In this document: positions 51,782 to 60,427 of the stretch, in pieces | Position numbering within the stretch: position 1 is the stretch's first letter | Layout of the letters: the number at the start of each line of letters is the position of its first letter | Assembly (NCBI GenBank): GCA_934271465.1 | Contig: CAKQRQ010000008.1 | Span: 20,995 to 84,994, forward strand | Direction of reading: 5' to 3' | Source of the DNA: an uncultured Alphaproteobacteria bacterium | GTDB lineage: Bacteria > Pseudomonadota > Alphaproteobacteria > RF32 > CAG-239 | Length of the DNA: 64,000 nucleotides | The notes under the pieces: generated by a model | Seen by the model: the letters and a program-made list of their open reading frames with translations, nothing else | What the model was told of the DNA's origin: nothing | Database searches by the model: none | Program-made: the position numbers and the translations under genes

Positions 51782-52747
51782 TTACAAACTAATGAAAACA
51801 ACCCGTTGCAGTTTTTGCATATCATCATTTGTAAAAATAATTTTTTCTTCCGGATTCCATCTGATGCCATACATCTGGCCGCTGTCGTCTTCTCTAACGG
51901 ACAAAACGGAAACCTCGCTCTCTGAAAGGTAATAAACAGCAATATCTCCGACACTGACAGGTTCTTGCGGATCAATAAACAAAACAGAGCGTGACGGAAG
52001 CAAATTACCCAGCCGGCGGGTGCACAAATTCAAAGCATAAGCATCGCGTTTATTCTGCAAAGAAACAGGACAAGGAACTTTTTTGGTCTCTTCTTCCAAA
52101 TCAATAAAGATATTACCGTCTCTACCGGAAACACCATAAACGGAAATTTGGTCGGCCATAGCCGAGCTAAATGAAGCAATAGCGCCGCGCGGGGTTGAAA
52201 GGAGCTTGTATTTGGCATCATTGCGTTGAATGATTTCTTCCAACAGTCCCGTTTCGCTTAAGTCTTTGATTTGTTTTTTGAGGTCATCAACAGGCATCTT
52301 CAAGGCTTTGGCGATGTTTTTCATCTCTTTGTCCGAAACCTCTCGTTGTCCCATTTCTATCCTATGATAAACAGAAAGAGTCATGTCGGCGCTTTCGGCC
52401 ACCTCAATCAAAGTCAGATTCTTTTCATTGCGGATTTGGCGCAAACCGGCGCCAAGAGTTTTCAAACCGCTTTTTTCATTAATTTTGTTGCGTCTTTCTT
52501 GTTCGCGGCGCCAAGCCTGAACAATTTCCTGCTGAGAATTTTGTTCATTGACAAAAAGCTCCTGCAACGGGCAATCCAAAAATTCGGCAACCCGAACAAG
52601 CTGCTCCTGATCAACGCGGCGATAACCTTTTTCGATTTTTGAAATTGCCGAAAGAGAGACATTCAAGTGGTCGGCAAGTTCCTGCATAGAGCGCCCTCTC
52701 AAGCGGCGATACATTCTGATTTGATTGGGAAAAATAATTTCTTCCAT
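51782..52747 (-). CDS. XRE-family regulator with two HTH domains and an S24-like C-terminal domain
   Basis: 321 residues. The first HTH (~8-62) has RMYRRLRGRSMQELADHLNV and LSAISKIEKGYRRVD; the second (~97-155) has LRQIRNEKNLTLIEVAESAD and SVYHRIEMGQREVS. The C-terminal ~95 residues (LLPSRSVLFIDPQEPVSVGD, IAVYYLSESEVSVLSV) look like the beta fold of S24/LexA-type regulators; no clear catalytic Ser-Lys pair was identified. It sits between the two blocks of T4SS genes and is transcribed opposite to the virB6 cluster, so it is the obvious candidate regulator of both and perhaps of itself. Confidence 0.75.
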   Translation of the reverse strand: MEEIIFPNQIRMYRRLRGRSMQELADHLNVSLSAISKIEKGYRRVDQEQLVRVAEFLDCPLQELFVNEQNSQQEIVQAWRREQERRNKINEKSGLKTLGAGLRQIRNEKNLTLIEVAESADMTLSVYHRIEMGQREVSDKEMKNIAKALKMPVDDLKKQIKDLSETGLLEEIIQRNDAKYKLLSTPRGAIASFSSAMADQISVYGVSGRDGNIFIDLEEETKKVPCPVSLQNKRDAYALNLCTRRLGNLLPSRSVLFIDPQEPVSVGDIAVYYLSESEVSVLSVREDDSGQMYGIRWNPEEKIIFTNDDMQKLQRVVFISL

Positions 52748-52886
52748 GACTAATTATCCTCATTGTTAAAGTAATAAAGATCTGGTTATGATATTAATAC
52801 GCCCGACGGATTAATCAAGAAAATAGCGAAAAATAAGACAAATTGTGTATAAAATATCGTCTAAAATAAAAAAGGGCAACATAAAG
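52748..52886 (-). promoter_or_regulatory. Regulator promoter region
   Basis: On the minus strand TTGATT and TATCAT lie upstream of the regulator at a 19-bp spacing, longer than ideal, so the promoter is a weak prediction. AGGATAATTAGTC precedes the ATG at 52747. The rest is AT-rich with no gene. Confidence 0.3.
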
Positions 52887-52936
52887 AAAAAATCAAAAAA
52901 CTGTAACACTTTATAAGTAATTTATGTGGTATGATA
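52887..52936 (+). promoter_or_regulatory. Shared 50-bp regulatory element, copy 2
   Basis: Identical to 12111-12160 at 48 of 50 positions; the changes are CACTTTAT for CACTTTTT (one base) and TGGTATG for TGATATG. It precedes the small membrane protein and the four virB6-like genes. TATGAT at 52930-52935 may be the -10 box. Confidence 0.75.
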
Positions 52937-52968
52937 AAATAAGAGAATTGTAGGAGGATTTTGTTAAA

Positions 52969-53169
52969 ATGATAAAAGCCTGGTTTATGAGTTTGCTTAT
53001 GATAGTGGCATTCGCAATAATTTACTGGTCGGGAGTATTAACATTTTTATCCTATGATTTTGTCTTTTACATAGCTTTGGGGCTGGTTGTCATAGCTTTG
53101 GGGGCGGCAGTAATTATTTTGGGAAATCCTTTTGCGCAAGGGACGAACAATGATAAAGACAAGGACTAA
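52969..53169 (+). CDS. 66-residue membrane protein heading the virB6 cluster
   Basis: TAGGAGG lies 12 bases before the ATG. Two hydrophobic helices (LLMIVAFAIIYWSGVLTFL and YIALGLVVIALGAAVIIL) are followed by a charged Asp/Lys tail. Its 3' end overlaps the next gene's start at 53150 by 20 bases, so translation is likely coupled. The two-helix form resembles VirB3 or VirB2-size proteins, but no VirB2 WKW motif or signal peptide cleavage site is seen. Function unknown. Confidence 0.6.
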   Translation: MIKAWFMSLLMIVAFAIIYWSGVLTFLSYDFVFYIALGLVVIALGAAVIILGNPFAQGTNNDKDKD

Positions 53170-56101
53170 ATTTTTACTTTCTATTTTGGCGGGACTGTTT
53201 ATTGCGGCAGTGCCCTTAGAATCGTTTGCTGCCGATTCGGTTATTGTGCCGCAAGATGCGTGGGAATATATGGAAAATGCAAATTTAGCTCCTGGTGAAC
53301 TTCAAAGATTTAAAGATAGGTTCGGAGCGGAGCAAAACGATCTGAGCGTTATTCCGTGCGGCCGCAAAACCTGTAACCTTAAAACGCATATCTGTATGAA
53401 ACTGGTTAAAACAAAGCGCAATGGCCGTATAGAAAAAAATTTTTATGTTTGCATAGACCGGAATGATTCGACCACAATAGGCATATATCAAAAGAAAGGG
53501 TATGTCGAAGATACGGAAGGCGGATTGCAATCAAAGGTCAAATATAACAAGCAAAAAACGCAGATACTAAAAGTTAAAGATAAAGAGCTGAAAGACAAAG
53601 ATTGTTATAAAGCCGTCACGGAAACAACTGAAAACGGCGAAAAGACCGGAACAAAAAACTATTGCATCAAGGTCATCGGCAAAGAAGTTCATGTTTATAC
53701 GGCGACCAGCGCCTCAGGTAGAACATTTTTCAAATGCGATGTCATTCCTGTCCGCTATTACAACAACCGTGAATGTAAATTCTGCCAGATGATAGGGTTT
53801 TTGTATCATTCTGTGGACGACATTACAGTTAAGTCTTATAACGCGCTGGGCAAATCTTTTGCGATAGTTTTGGTGGTTGGTCTGATGGTCTGGCTGGCCA
53901 TGAAGACCCTGACCTTTGTCAGCTCCCTGACAAAGCAGGATGCGGCAAAATATATTACGGAAATAATTCAACAGAGCTACAAATTTATCATAGCCTTTTT
54001 CGCTTTGGTTTACTATGACGATGTTTTCCGGTTGATTATCGACCCCTTGCTGGTAGCCGGATTGCAGTTCGGAAAGGAGTTTGTAGAGGTTGAGTCGGTT
54101 GCGCATCGTTTCGATCTGCCCGACAGCATTACAAGCACCTTAGAGGTTTTCAAGAATCCGGCCAAATACGGAGATGCTTTAGCCGTAATTCCTTCTGAAT
54201 ACAACGAAAATACGCAAAACGTGTTTTATTCGTTCAAGATTTTTGAGACAATGGAAAACTTTGCCTACAACGTCAATTTGCAATATACTCTGTTGCAGGT
54301 TATTGGCGGCGGGCTCAACTGTATCGGATGGAAATATCTGTTGTGGCAGGTTGCCGGTGCCGGATGGGAGTTAGGTTTGGGCATTGGGTGCCTTATCTAT
54401 GGGTTGGCCTTTTCAGTATTTGGCTTTTTACTGTGTCTGGCCTTTATCTTTTATTTGCTTGATGCCGTAGTTCAATTGGGGTTTGTTGGAGCTTTACTGC
54501 CGTTTTTGATTGCCAGTTGGCCGTTTAAGATAACGTCAAAATACACCTCGACCGGCTTCAAAATGTTACTAAACAGCATTTTCACGTTTATCTTGATGGG
54601 CGTTGTGGTCAAAGTCAGCATGGAGCTTGTCAATATGGCTGTCGACATCAACACCCAAACTCGAGGAAGCAATTCGGAAACCAGCTCGCTTGCGCTGTTG
54701 GTAGAGGCATTGGACACAACCAATACCGAGCGTCTGAAACAAATGGTCAACGTATTAAGCGTCGGCTTCTTAATCTTTTTGTTTGCCAATATTATGGGCT
54801 TCCTGTTGTTGGCGCGTGTCAGTGAATTGACCGACAGATTTGCTTCCGGCGGTATGAAAGCCTCTGCGCCGGCAATTGCGACGATGGGCGCCTCGGCGGT
54901 AAAAGGGTTTGCCATGAAAGCCTCCCAGCCCCTCAGGGAAGATGTTGATGATTTTCTTGAAGAGACACCGAGAAAAGCTGTTCAAAAAGTCGTTGGCTTG
55001 TTCAAACGAAAAGGCAGCTCCGGTAGCGGGGCAGGCGGAGGAGCCGGTGGTGGCTCCGGTGGGGGCTCTGGCGGCGGTTCAGGTGGCTCTGGCGGCGGTT
55101 CAGGTGGCGGTTCTGGTCCCACGCCGGTGCGTGTAGGCTCCGGCGGTGGCCCCAATGTGCCTCCGACCGGTGGTCCAACTGGCGGCGGTTCAGGTGGCTC
55201 CGGTGGGGGTTCTAGTGGCGGCTCAGGCGGCCAATCCGGTCAGACTGAAAATGCACCCAAAAAACCGGTCAGCGTCGGAGACGGCAAATCGGCAAACACC
55301 GAAGATGAGAAAAAACTGCCCGACGACAAGACGGAAAAACCCGCGCCTGCAGCAGAAGATGAAAAACAACAGATATCAGACGGCGATAAGCCCAAACAAA
55401 TATCGGAAGGCGAGGCCAAACAGCCCGAGGAGAAGAAAACAGACGGCAATCCCGTTGGAGAAGAAGGAAAAACTCAATCGGAAAATCCCGAATCTCCGGA
55501 AACGAAAATCGGTCAGGAAGCTCCGAAAAAGTTTCAGCCTGAAGACGGACAGGCCAAACAAGCTCAAACGACCGGTGAGGCGGCCAAACCCGAATCCGAA
55601 GTAACAACGCCGCCGGATTATGGAAAACCGGATTATAAAGCGCCGGATTATAAGGCGCCCGACTACAGTCATCCGCAAGGCAGTTCCGGCTCAACGCCTG
55701 ACGCAGCTCCCAAAGAGGCCGCGGGGGGACAAAAAGGCAAAAAGCCCGATATCAACAGATTGGACAACTTGGAATCTCGGGGAAATGAAGCCGATAAAAG
55801 AGCTCCTGCTGCGCCGCAGCCGGAAAATAAGCCGGACGAGCAGTCCCAAAAGGTTGATAGAGAGGTTAAGCAGCCTCAAAAGGCAGATGAAAAGGCCAAG
55901 CCGGAAACCCAAGGAACAACGCCGCCGGATTACAAAACGCCGGATTATGGAAAACCGGATTATAAGGCGCCGGATTACAAGGCTCCTGATTACGGCCGTC
56001 CGCAAGAGGATTCAAATCCAAAACCGGATGCCGCCCCAAAAGGAACAGCCGGACAAGCGGGCAAAAAGCCGGATTTCGATAAGTTGGATAAGCTGGACTA
56101 A
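53150..56101 (+). CDS. VirB6-like T4SS protein with long Gly-rich and PDYKAPDY-repeat tail (paralogue B)
   Basis: 983 residues; ATG 53150 follows CAAGGGACG and begins a signal peptide (LSILAGLFIAAVPLESFA). The Cys-rich domain (PCGRKTCNLKTHICMKLV) parallels that of the 12207 protein. CKFC lies near 209, then MVWLAMKTLTFVSSLT, FYLLDAVVQLGFVGALLPF, YTSTGFKMLL. After ~620 comes a Gly/Ser tract, then acidic Lys/Glu/Pro sequence and two copies of a ~100-residue module beginning PDYGKPDYKAPDYKAPDY and ending in a (K)KPD-x-LD-LD/E motif. Tail location (cytosol or periplasm) is not certain. It overlaps the upstream small gene. Confidence 0.75.
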   Translation: MIKTRTKFLLSILAGLFIAAVPLESFAADSVIVPQDAWEYMENANLAPGELQRFKDRFGAEQNDLSVIPCGRKTCNLKTHICMKLVKTKRNGRIEKNFYVCIDRNDSTTIGIYQKKGYVEDTEGGLQSKVKYNKQKTQILKVKDKELKDKDCYKAVTETTENGEKTGTKNYCIKVIGKEVHVYTATSASGRTFFKCDVIPVRYYNNRECKFCQMIGFLYHSVDDITVKSYNALGKSFAIVLVVGLMVWLAMKTLTFVSSLTKQDAAKYITEIIQQSYKFIIAFFALVYYDDVFRLIIDPLLVAGLQFGKEFVEVESVAHRFDLPDSITSTLEVFKNPAKYGDALAVIPSEYNENTQNVFYSFKIFETMENFAYNVNLQYTLLQVIGGGLNCIGWKYLLWQVAGAGWELGLGIGCLIYGLAFSVFGFLLCLAFIFYLLDAVVQLGFVGALLPFLIASWPFKITSKYTSTGFKMLLNSIFTFILMGVVVKVSMELVNMAVDINTQTRGSNSETSSLALLVEALDTTNTERLKQMVNVLSVGFLIFLFANIMGFLLLARVSELTDRFASGGMKASAPAIATMGASAVKGFAMKASQPLREDVDDFLEETPRKAVQKVVGLFKRKGSSGSGAGGGAGGGSGGGSGGGSGGSGGGSGGGSGPTPVRVGSGGGPNVPPTGGPTGGGSGGSGGGSSGGSGGQSGQTENAPKKPVSVGDGKSANTEDEKKLPDDKTEKPAPAAEDEKQQISDGDKPKQISEGEAKQPEEKKTDGNPVGEEGKTQSENPESPETKIGQEAPKKFQPEDGQAKQAQTTGEAAKPESEVTTPPDYGKPDYKAPDYKAPDYSHPQGSSGSTPDAAPKEAAGGQKGKKPDINRLDNLESRGNEADKRAPAAPQPENKPDEQSQKVDREVKQPQKADEKAKPETQGTTPPDYKTPDYGKPDYKAPDYKAPDYGRPQEDSNPKPDAAPKGTAGQAGKKPDFDKLDKLD

Positions 56102-56115
56102 GAAAGGGTATGGAC

Positions 56116-57477
56116 ATGGCATACTTAAACAACATACCGAGTATCTTAAAAAGACTGCTGATGATTGTCGCGGTGGTCTTGGTTTTGGGCGGCTGTGGGG
56201 AAACAGACAAGGATATTATAATCGGCGAGGCCTGTGTGGGCGACAATACAAAAGGATGCGTTGATACGTCCGACAAAAAATGTTTAAGTTGTGAAATCCT
56301 TGTGATGATTTACGATGCGGTCGGAAACAACGTCGGCATTCTGTATAAAACTTTTACAAAAGCTTCCATGCCCATAATGATGATTGGGTTTGTTATATGG
56401 CTGGCGCTGCGTCTGCTAAAGTTTGTCAGCTCCGTAACGGAAACAAACGTTGCCGAGGTCTGGAACGAGATTCTGAAAAAAGCGGCAATCTGCCTCATCT
56501 GTGGTCTTTTGGCCTCTTCTTCGGGGCTTAAAGCGACCATGAACACAATTATCTTCCCGATATATTCGGCCTTTTTGGATTTGGGTATTCAAATTTTGGA
56601 TAACAGCGAGCAAAACGAAGTTGTCAATTCGGCAGTTCCCAAAACGGCTGATTTTAGGGTCTTTGGCGCAAACGTGACGGTTGCTGATGTCGATATCAAA
56701 TGCAAACTTTCCGGAAGCATAACCTCCTCGGGCGATGGCGAAACATTAGGATTCCCCTCGGCAATCCGCAATTCTCTGGAATGCATGATTCACGCGGTTT
56801 CAAGATATTTGACCATCGGCGGAGATGTCGCCTTGACCGCCATGAAGCAGACAAAAACCATCACGGGCGTGGTTATGGGAATATTCCTATTTTTGACATT
56901 TTGGATTGTCAAAGTTAGTTTTGTCTTCTATCTGGTTGATACAATCTTCCAAATGGGGCTGATTATATTGATGCTGCCGTTGTTTATCTTGTCTTTTGCC
57001 TTTGGGCCGACCAAAAAATGGACAAGTATCGGCTTCAAACAGTCTTTGGCTTCGGCGTCGTTTATGATGTGTTTTTCAATTTTGGTTGCCATGGTTTTGC
57101 GGGCGATGACCAGCCTGATTAATTCCAATCCCTCAATCTTTGACCCCGATCCGCCCGAGGCCGCTATGGAAGACATCAGCATGGGCTTTATTTGCCTATT
57201 GTTGATTGCTTTTGTGATTTACGGATCAATGGGTGTTGCGCAGCAGCTGACCTCAAGTCTGTTGGGGGCAAATGTCGACAACAAGTTCCAGCAAAACCTC
57301 AAAGGGGCGGTTGTCGGTTTGGGCAAAGCCGTCTTGAGTGCCTTTGGCGCATTGATTACATGGGGTGTTTCATTACTTCCGCAGTCGCAAATTAAATTGG
57401 TTCGCGCGGTTGCGCGCGGTGTCAGCAAGATTAACGAAGCCAAAGCAAAGATGGACAGATGGGCAGGAAGGAGCTAA
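56116..57477 (+). CDS. VirB6-like T4SS protein, lipoprotein-type signal (paralogue C)
   Basis: 453 residues; ATG 56116 has AAAGGG at good distance, ATG 56110 is possible. The N-terminus ends in VLVLGGC, a lipobox-like site. CLSC lies near 56, followed by MIGFVIWLALRLLKFVSSVT, then FVFYLVDTIFQMGLIILMLPL, WTSIGFKQSL, and two further membrane segments. It is the shortest of the five paralogues, with almost no tail, so it shows the core fold best. Anchoring as a lipoprotein would be unusual for VirB6 and should be treated as a prediction. Confidence 0.7.
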   Translation: MAYLNNIPSILKRLLMIVAVVLVLGGCGETDKDIIIGEACVGDNTKGCVDTSDKKCLSCEILVMIYDAVGNNVGILYKTFTKASMPIMMIGFVIWLALRLLKFVSSVTETNVAEVWNEILKKAAICLICGLLASSSGLKATMNTIIFPIYSAFLDLGIQILDNSEQNEVVNSAVPKTADFRVFGANVTVADVDIKCKLSGSITSSGDGETLGFPSAIRNSLECMIHAVSRYLTIGGDVALTAMKQTKTITGVVMGIFLFLTFWIVKVSFVFYLVDTIFQMGLIILMLPLFILSFAFGPTKKWTSIGFKQSLASASFMMCFSILVAMVLRAMTSLINSNPSIFDPDPPEAAMEDISMGFICLLLIAFVIYGSMGVAQQLTSSLLGANVDNKFQQNLKGAVVGLGKAVLSAFGALITWGVSLLPQSQIKLVRAVARGVSKINEAKAKMDRWAGRS

Positions 57478-57493
57478 CGGGTGGAGAAGGACG

Positions 57494-60418
57494 ATGACAG
57501 GACAGTTTAATATCAAAAAGTTCGGGTTTAAGCTCTTGCAAGCCGCAATGTTGGCGGCGGCTCTTGTCATGGTCGATTCGTCTTCCGCTTGGGCACAAGA
57601 AAATGCACCAGAAGGGGGGTGGAATGCCGGTTCGTTTGAATCTTATATAAACGAAAACAAATCAAATATACCAACTGAACCCCGTAAGGAACAAAAGCAG
57701 GTCAAGGTTAGTCAAGAGATTCAGGATATTTTAGAGCGTGTAAAAAAGAGCACGCAAAAAGGAGTAGAAGGAAAAGCGCGGTCATTAGAACAAGCTTTAG
57801 AAAGATTATCACAATATACAACAGAAGATGGATATAAAAAGTATACTGGAAGCCGTGTTTGGAGCAATGATCAAGCCATAGATGTGCAGAAATTAGCTAT
57901 CAAACAATTAGATGGGCTGTATAAAAAGGGAGCAATTTCAAAAGAAGAATACCAAAAAGTTCTGAAGGAAATAGAGCATTTAACAAAAGTCGGAAGCAGC
58001 AGAGCAAAAGAAGCAGCTGAAAAAGCGGGGAAAGAAAAGAAAGTTAAAAAAATTGAAACCCGCGAAGAAAAAATGGCAAAAGTGATTGAAAATAAGACGC
58101 TCGGCTGTAAAACATCGGCTCAGGTTCGTGCCGAAGTCACGGCTGGTTGTTGGTCTTGCCTTGTCCTCGAAAAAGTCTCGTCTGCCTTTTTATATGCGGC
58201 CAAAGCTGGATTAGGTGTTTCTCAAAAAGCGGGTGTTGCGCTGTTAATTCTGGGAAGTGCCATCTGGTTGGCGATGTGGGCGCTCAAAAACGTATCGTCT
58301 TTCACGGAAATACAACTGGGGAACATCCTCAACGAGTTGTTTAAGTTTTTGTTTAAAGTTGCTCTGGCCTATTGGTTTATCTCATTCGGCCCCGGAGCCA
58401 TCAGCAACTATTTTATCCGCCCCATCTTAAGCGTTGGAGCGCTCATCGGTCAGCAATTTTGGGATGAAGACATCAAAGCCTATACCGAAGATTATGTATG
58501 GGAAGACGAATATATTAGCGAAGCCGATCAAAAAGTGTTGGAGGCAGCCTTAAGTGCTGCAAACAATCCGGGAGGTGTTTCTTCTGAGGAAGAGAGGCAA
58601 CAAAGTAGTGAAGGAGAATCTACTTTAACAGAAGAGGAAGAAAAAGTTTCAAATCCTGAGCGTGTTGAGCCGGATGAGTTTGAAGAAATTGTTCAGTTAT
58701 ATCAAAAAGCATTAATTGCTGTCTTACAACAGTATATGCAAGAAATTCAAAACAGCTGCACTGATGCGCCATATGTGACGACAGGATCTCCGAAATGCAA
58801 GCAAAAAAAACCAAACAGATGTGTCAATTACGGAAGTTGCACAGATAAAGGTCATAGGGATTATGTTAAGCAAATTTACGCCAGAGCCGGATCTAGCGGA
58901 GCGGGCGCTTACTGTATGATGACCATTACAGCGGCATTGGAAGAAATTGAAGAACAAGTCGGGGGCGATATTGCTAACTTCCAAACAGGAAAAGGGTATT
59001 GTTTATCAGGAATTGCACTTGGAGCAGAATATGAAAATTCAGCAGTTGTTGGCACGGACGGTGGTGATGTCGATTTAGCGGAAGCTATTAAATATGCCAA
59101 CGTTGGAGATATTATCTACATTAGAGTATCTGGAGCAACGGCAGGACAAACCGGTAGCGGAAGCGGATATCACGCAACAACATACTTGGGCGGTGGAAAA
59201 GTCATCAGTTTTAACAGTGATTATGCCTCTGCTAGTCCAACTATTTTTGGAAAAAGAGGAAAGATTATTCACACAAGCGAAATTATTCGTCAGCGTTTGA
59301 AAAAAAATCCGAACGCTAAAATTGACAAAGAGGCCTTAAAAGCCTTAGCAAGCGGTTCAAATATGAATTACAGTTTGGTCAACTACAAAGGCGGAACGTA
59401 TAAAGGTTTAAGCGGTGGGTCGAACTACAGCGGTTATGGCACCGGAGGGTCGAACTATACCGGCTATGGAACGGGCGGGTCAACAGCTTTGTTGTCTGAT
59501 GATATCACCTATACCGGACCGGCGGATATTATTCCCAAGTCTGTGATGAACTCGATGCTCGGCGCCACCCGCGCCATTACCAACACAACAGCCGAGAGCA
59601 TGATTGTCGGGCGAATGATTATGTGTTACAGCAAAGTCAAAAACGGCGGCGCCCTTACCGTAAAATTATTCCCCGGAGATGGAATATCTATCCCCAACTT
59701 CTTTATGTGGTTTGAAGGAGCCCTCATCTTGTGTTTCGGCTTCTTGCTGACAATGGCCATTGCCTATTACCTGATGGATATTTCTTTCAAAATCGGCTTT
59801 GCGGTTTTGGCCATGCCCATCATGGCGGGATTATGGCCGTTCGGCATCACACAAGATAAACTGGCCGTCGCCATCAGCATTATCGCAAAATCAGCCGCCT
59901 TGTTTGCCTTTTTGGCCATCACAACGGGCTTTGGAATGGTCTTGATTTCAAACGCCGGCAACTTCGATTCGGATTTCTATACAGGGTTGGATTACTTTGC
60001 GGCTAACAGTGATGTAGAAAACGACACCTTGCGTCAAACATTGAACGATAGGCTGTATTTGTTCTCTCCGACATTTATTTTGCTCTTGTTTACATTCCTC
60101 TATGTCTTCAAGATGGTTCAAAAGACAAGTTCGGATATCACAAACAAATTCTTCCCCGACAAAGGCTTTGGCAACTCGTCGCCGATGCACAGCGCCGCCA
60201 CCATGATGACTTCTTGGGCAAAGAAAGTCGGCATGAGCGTGACAGGGCTCAACTATGCCAAAGATCTCGTAGCCTATCAGGGCGGAAGACTAATGCACGG
60301 TGCTGCTAAAAAAACAGTCGGCGCGGTCTTCCATCCGGTCAGAACAGCCAAAAATATCGGAAGCGGAGCCAAGAGATTCGGGCAAAAAGTCAAAAATGCG
60401 GTCAGCAAGAAGAAGTAG
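57494..60418 (+). CDS. VirB6-like T4SS protein with embedded NlpC/P60-like domain (paralogue D)
   Basis: 974 residues; GGAGAAGGACG precedes ATG 57494; the frame open to 57365 overlaps the previous gene. A signal peptide (LLQAAMLAAALVMVDSSSAWA) precedes a Lys/Glu-rich helical region (~60-200), CWSC near 219, and SAIWLAMWALKNVSSFT. Between this block and the second membrane block (from ~740: FGFLLTMAIAYYLMDISFKIG) is a large insert. It contains GAYCMMTI (Cys ~474), VGDIIYIRVSG and GYHATTYLGGGKVISFN (His ~560), the Cys-His plan of NlpC/P60 or CHAP peptidases. It then has a Tyr/Gly tract (GYGTGGSNY). Confidence 0.7.
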   Translation: MTGQFNIKKFGFKLLQAAMLAAALVMVDSSSAWAQENAPEGGWNAGSFESYINENKSNIPTEPRKEQKQVKVSQEIQDILERVKKSTQKGVEGKARSLEQALERLSQYTTEDGYKKYTGSRVWSNDQAIDVQKLAIKQLDGLYKKGAISKEEYQKVLKEIEHLTKVGSSRAKEAAEKAGKEKKVKKIETREEKMAKVIENKTLGCKTSAQVRAEVTAGCWSCLVLEKVSSAFLYAAKAGLGVSQKAGVALLILGSAIWLAMWALKNVSSFTEIQLGNILNELFKFLFKVALAYWFISFGPGAISNYFIRPILSVGALIGQQFWDEDIKAYTEDYVWEDEYISEADQKVLEAALSAANNPGGVSSEEERQQSSEGESTLTEEEEKVSNPERVEPDEFEEIVQLYQKALIAVLQQYMQEIQNSCTDAPYVTTGSPKCKQKKPNRCVNYGSCTDKGHRDYVKQIYARAGSSGAGAYCMMTITAALEEIEEQVGGDIANFQTGKGYCLSGIALGAEYENSAVVGTDGGDVDLAEAIKYANVGDIIYIRVSGATAGQTGSGSGYHATTYLGGGKVISFNSDYASASPTIFGKRGKIIHTSEIIRQRLKKNPNAKIDKEALKALASGSNMNYSLVNYKGGTYKGLSGGSNYSGYGTGGSNYTGYGTGGSTALLSDDITYTGPADIIPKSVMNSMLGATRAITNTTAESMIVGRMIMCYSKVKNGGALTVKLFPGDGISIPNFFMWFEGALILCFGFLLTMAIAYYLMDISFKIGFAVLAMPIMAGLWPFGITQDKLAVAISIIAKSAALFAFLAITTGFGMVLISNAGNFDSDFYTGLDYFAANSDVENDTLRQTLNDRLYLFSPTFILLLFTFLYVFKMVQKTSSDITNKFFPDKGFGNSSPMHSAATMMTSWAKKVGMSVTGLNYAKDLVAYQGGRLMHGAAKKTVGAVFHPVRTAKNIGSGAKRFGQKVKNAVSKKK

Positions 60419-60427
60419 AGGTGCGCC

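Noticed and set aside
57365..57493. Earlier start for the VirB6-like protein with the peptidase insert
   Set aside because: It would overlap the previous gene by over 100 bases and bury the signal peptide; ATG 57494 has a good ribosome site.
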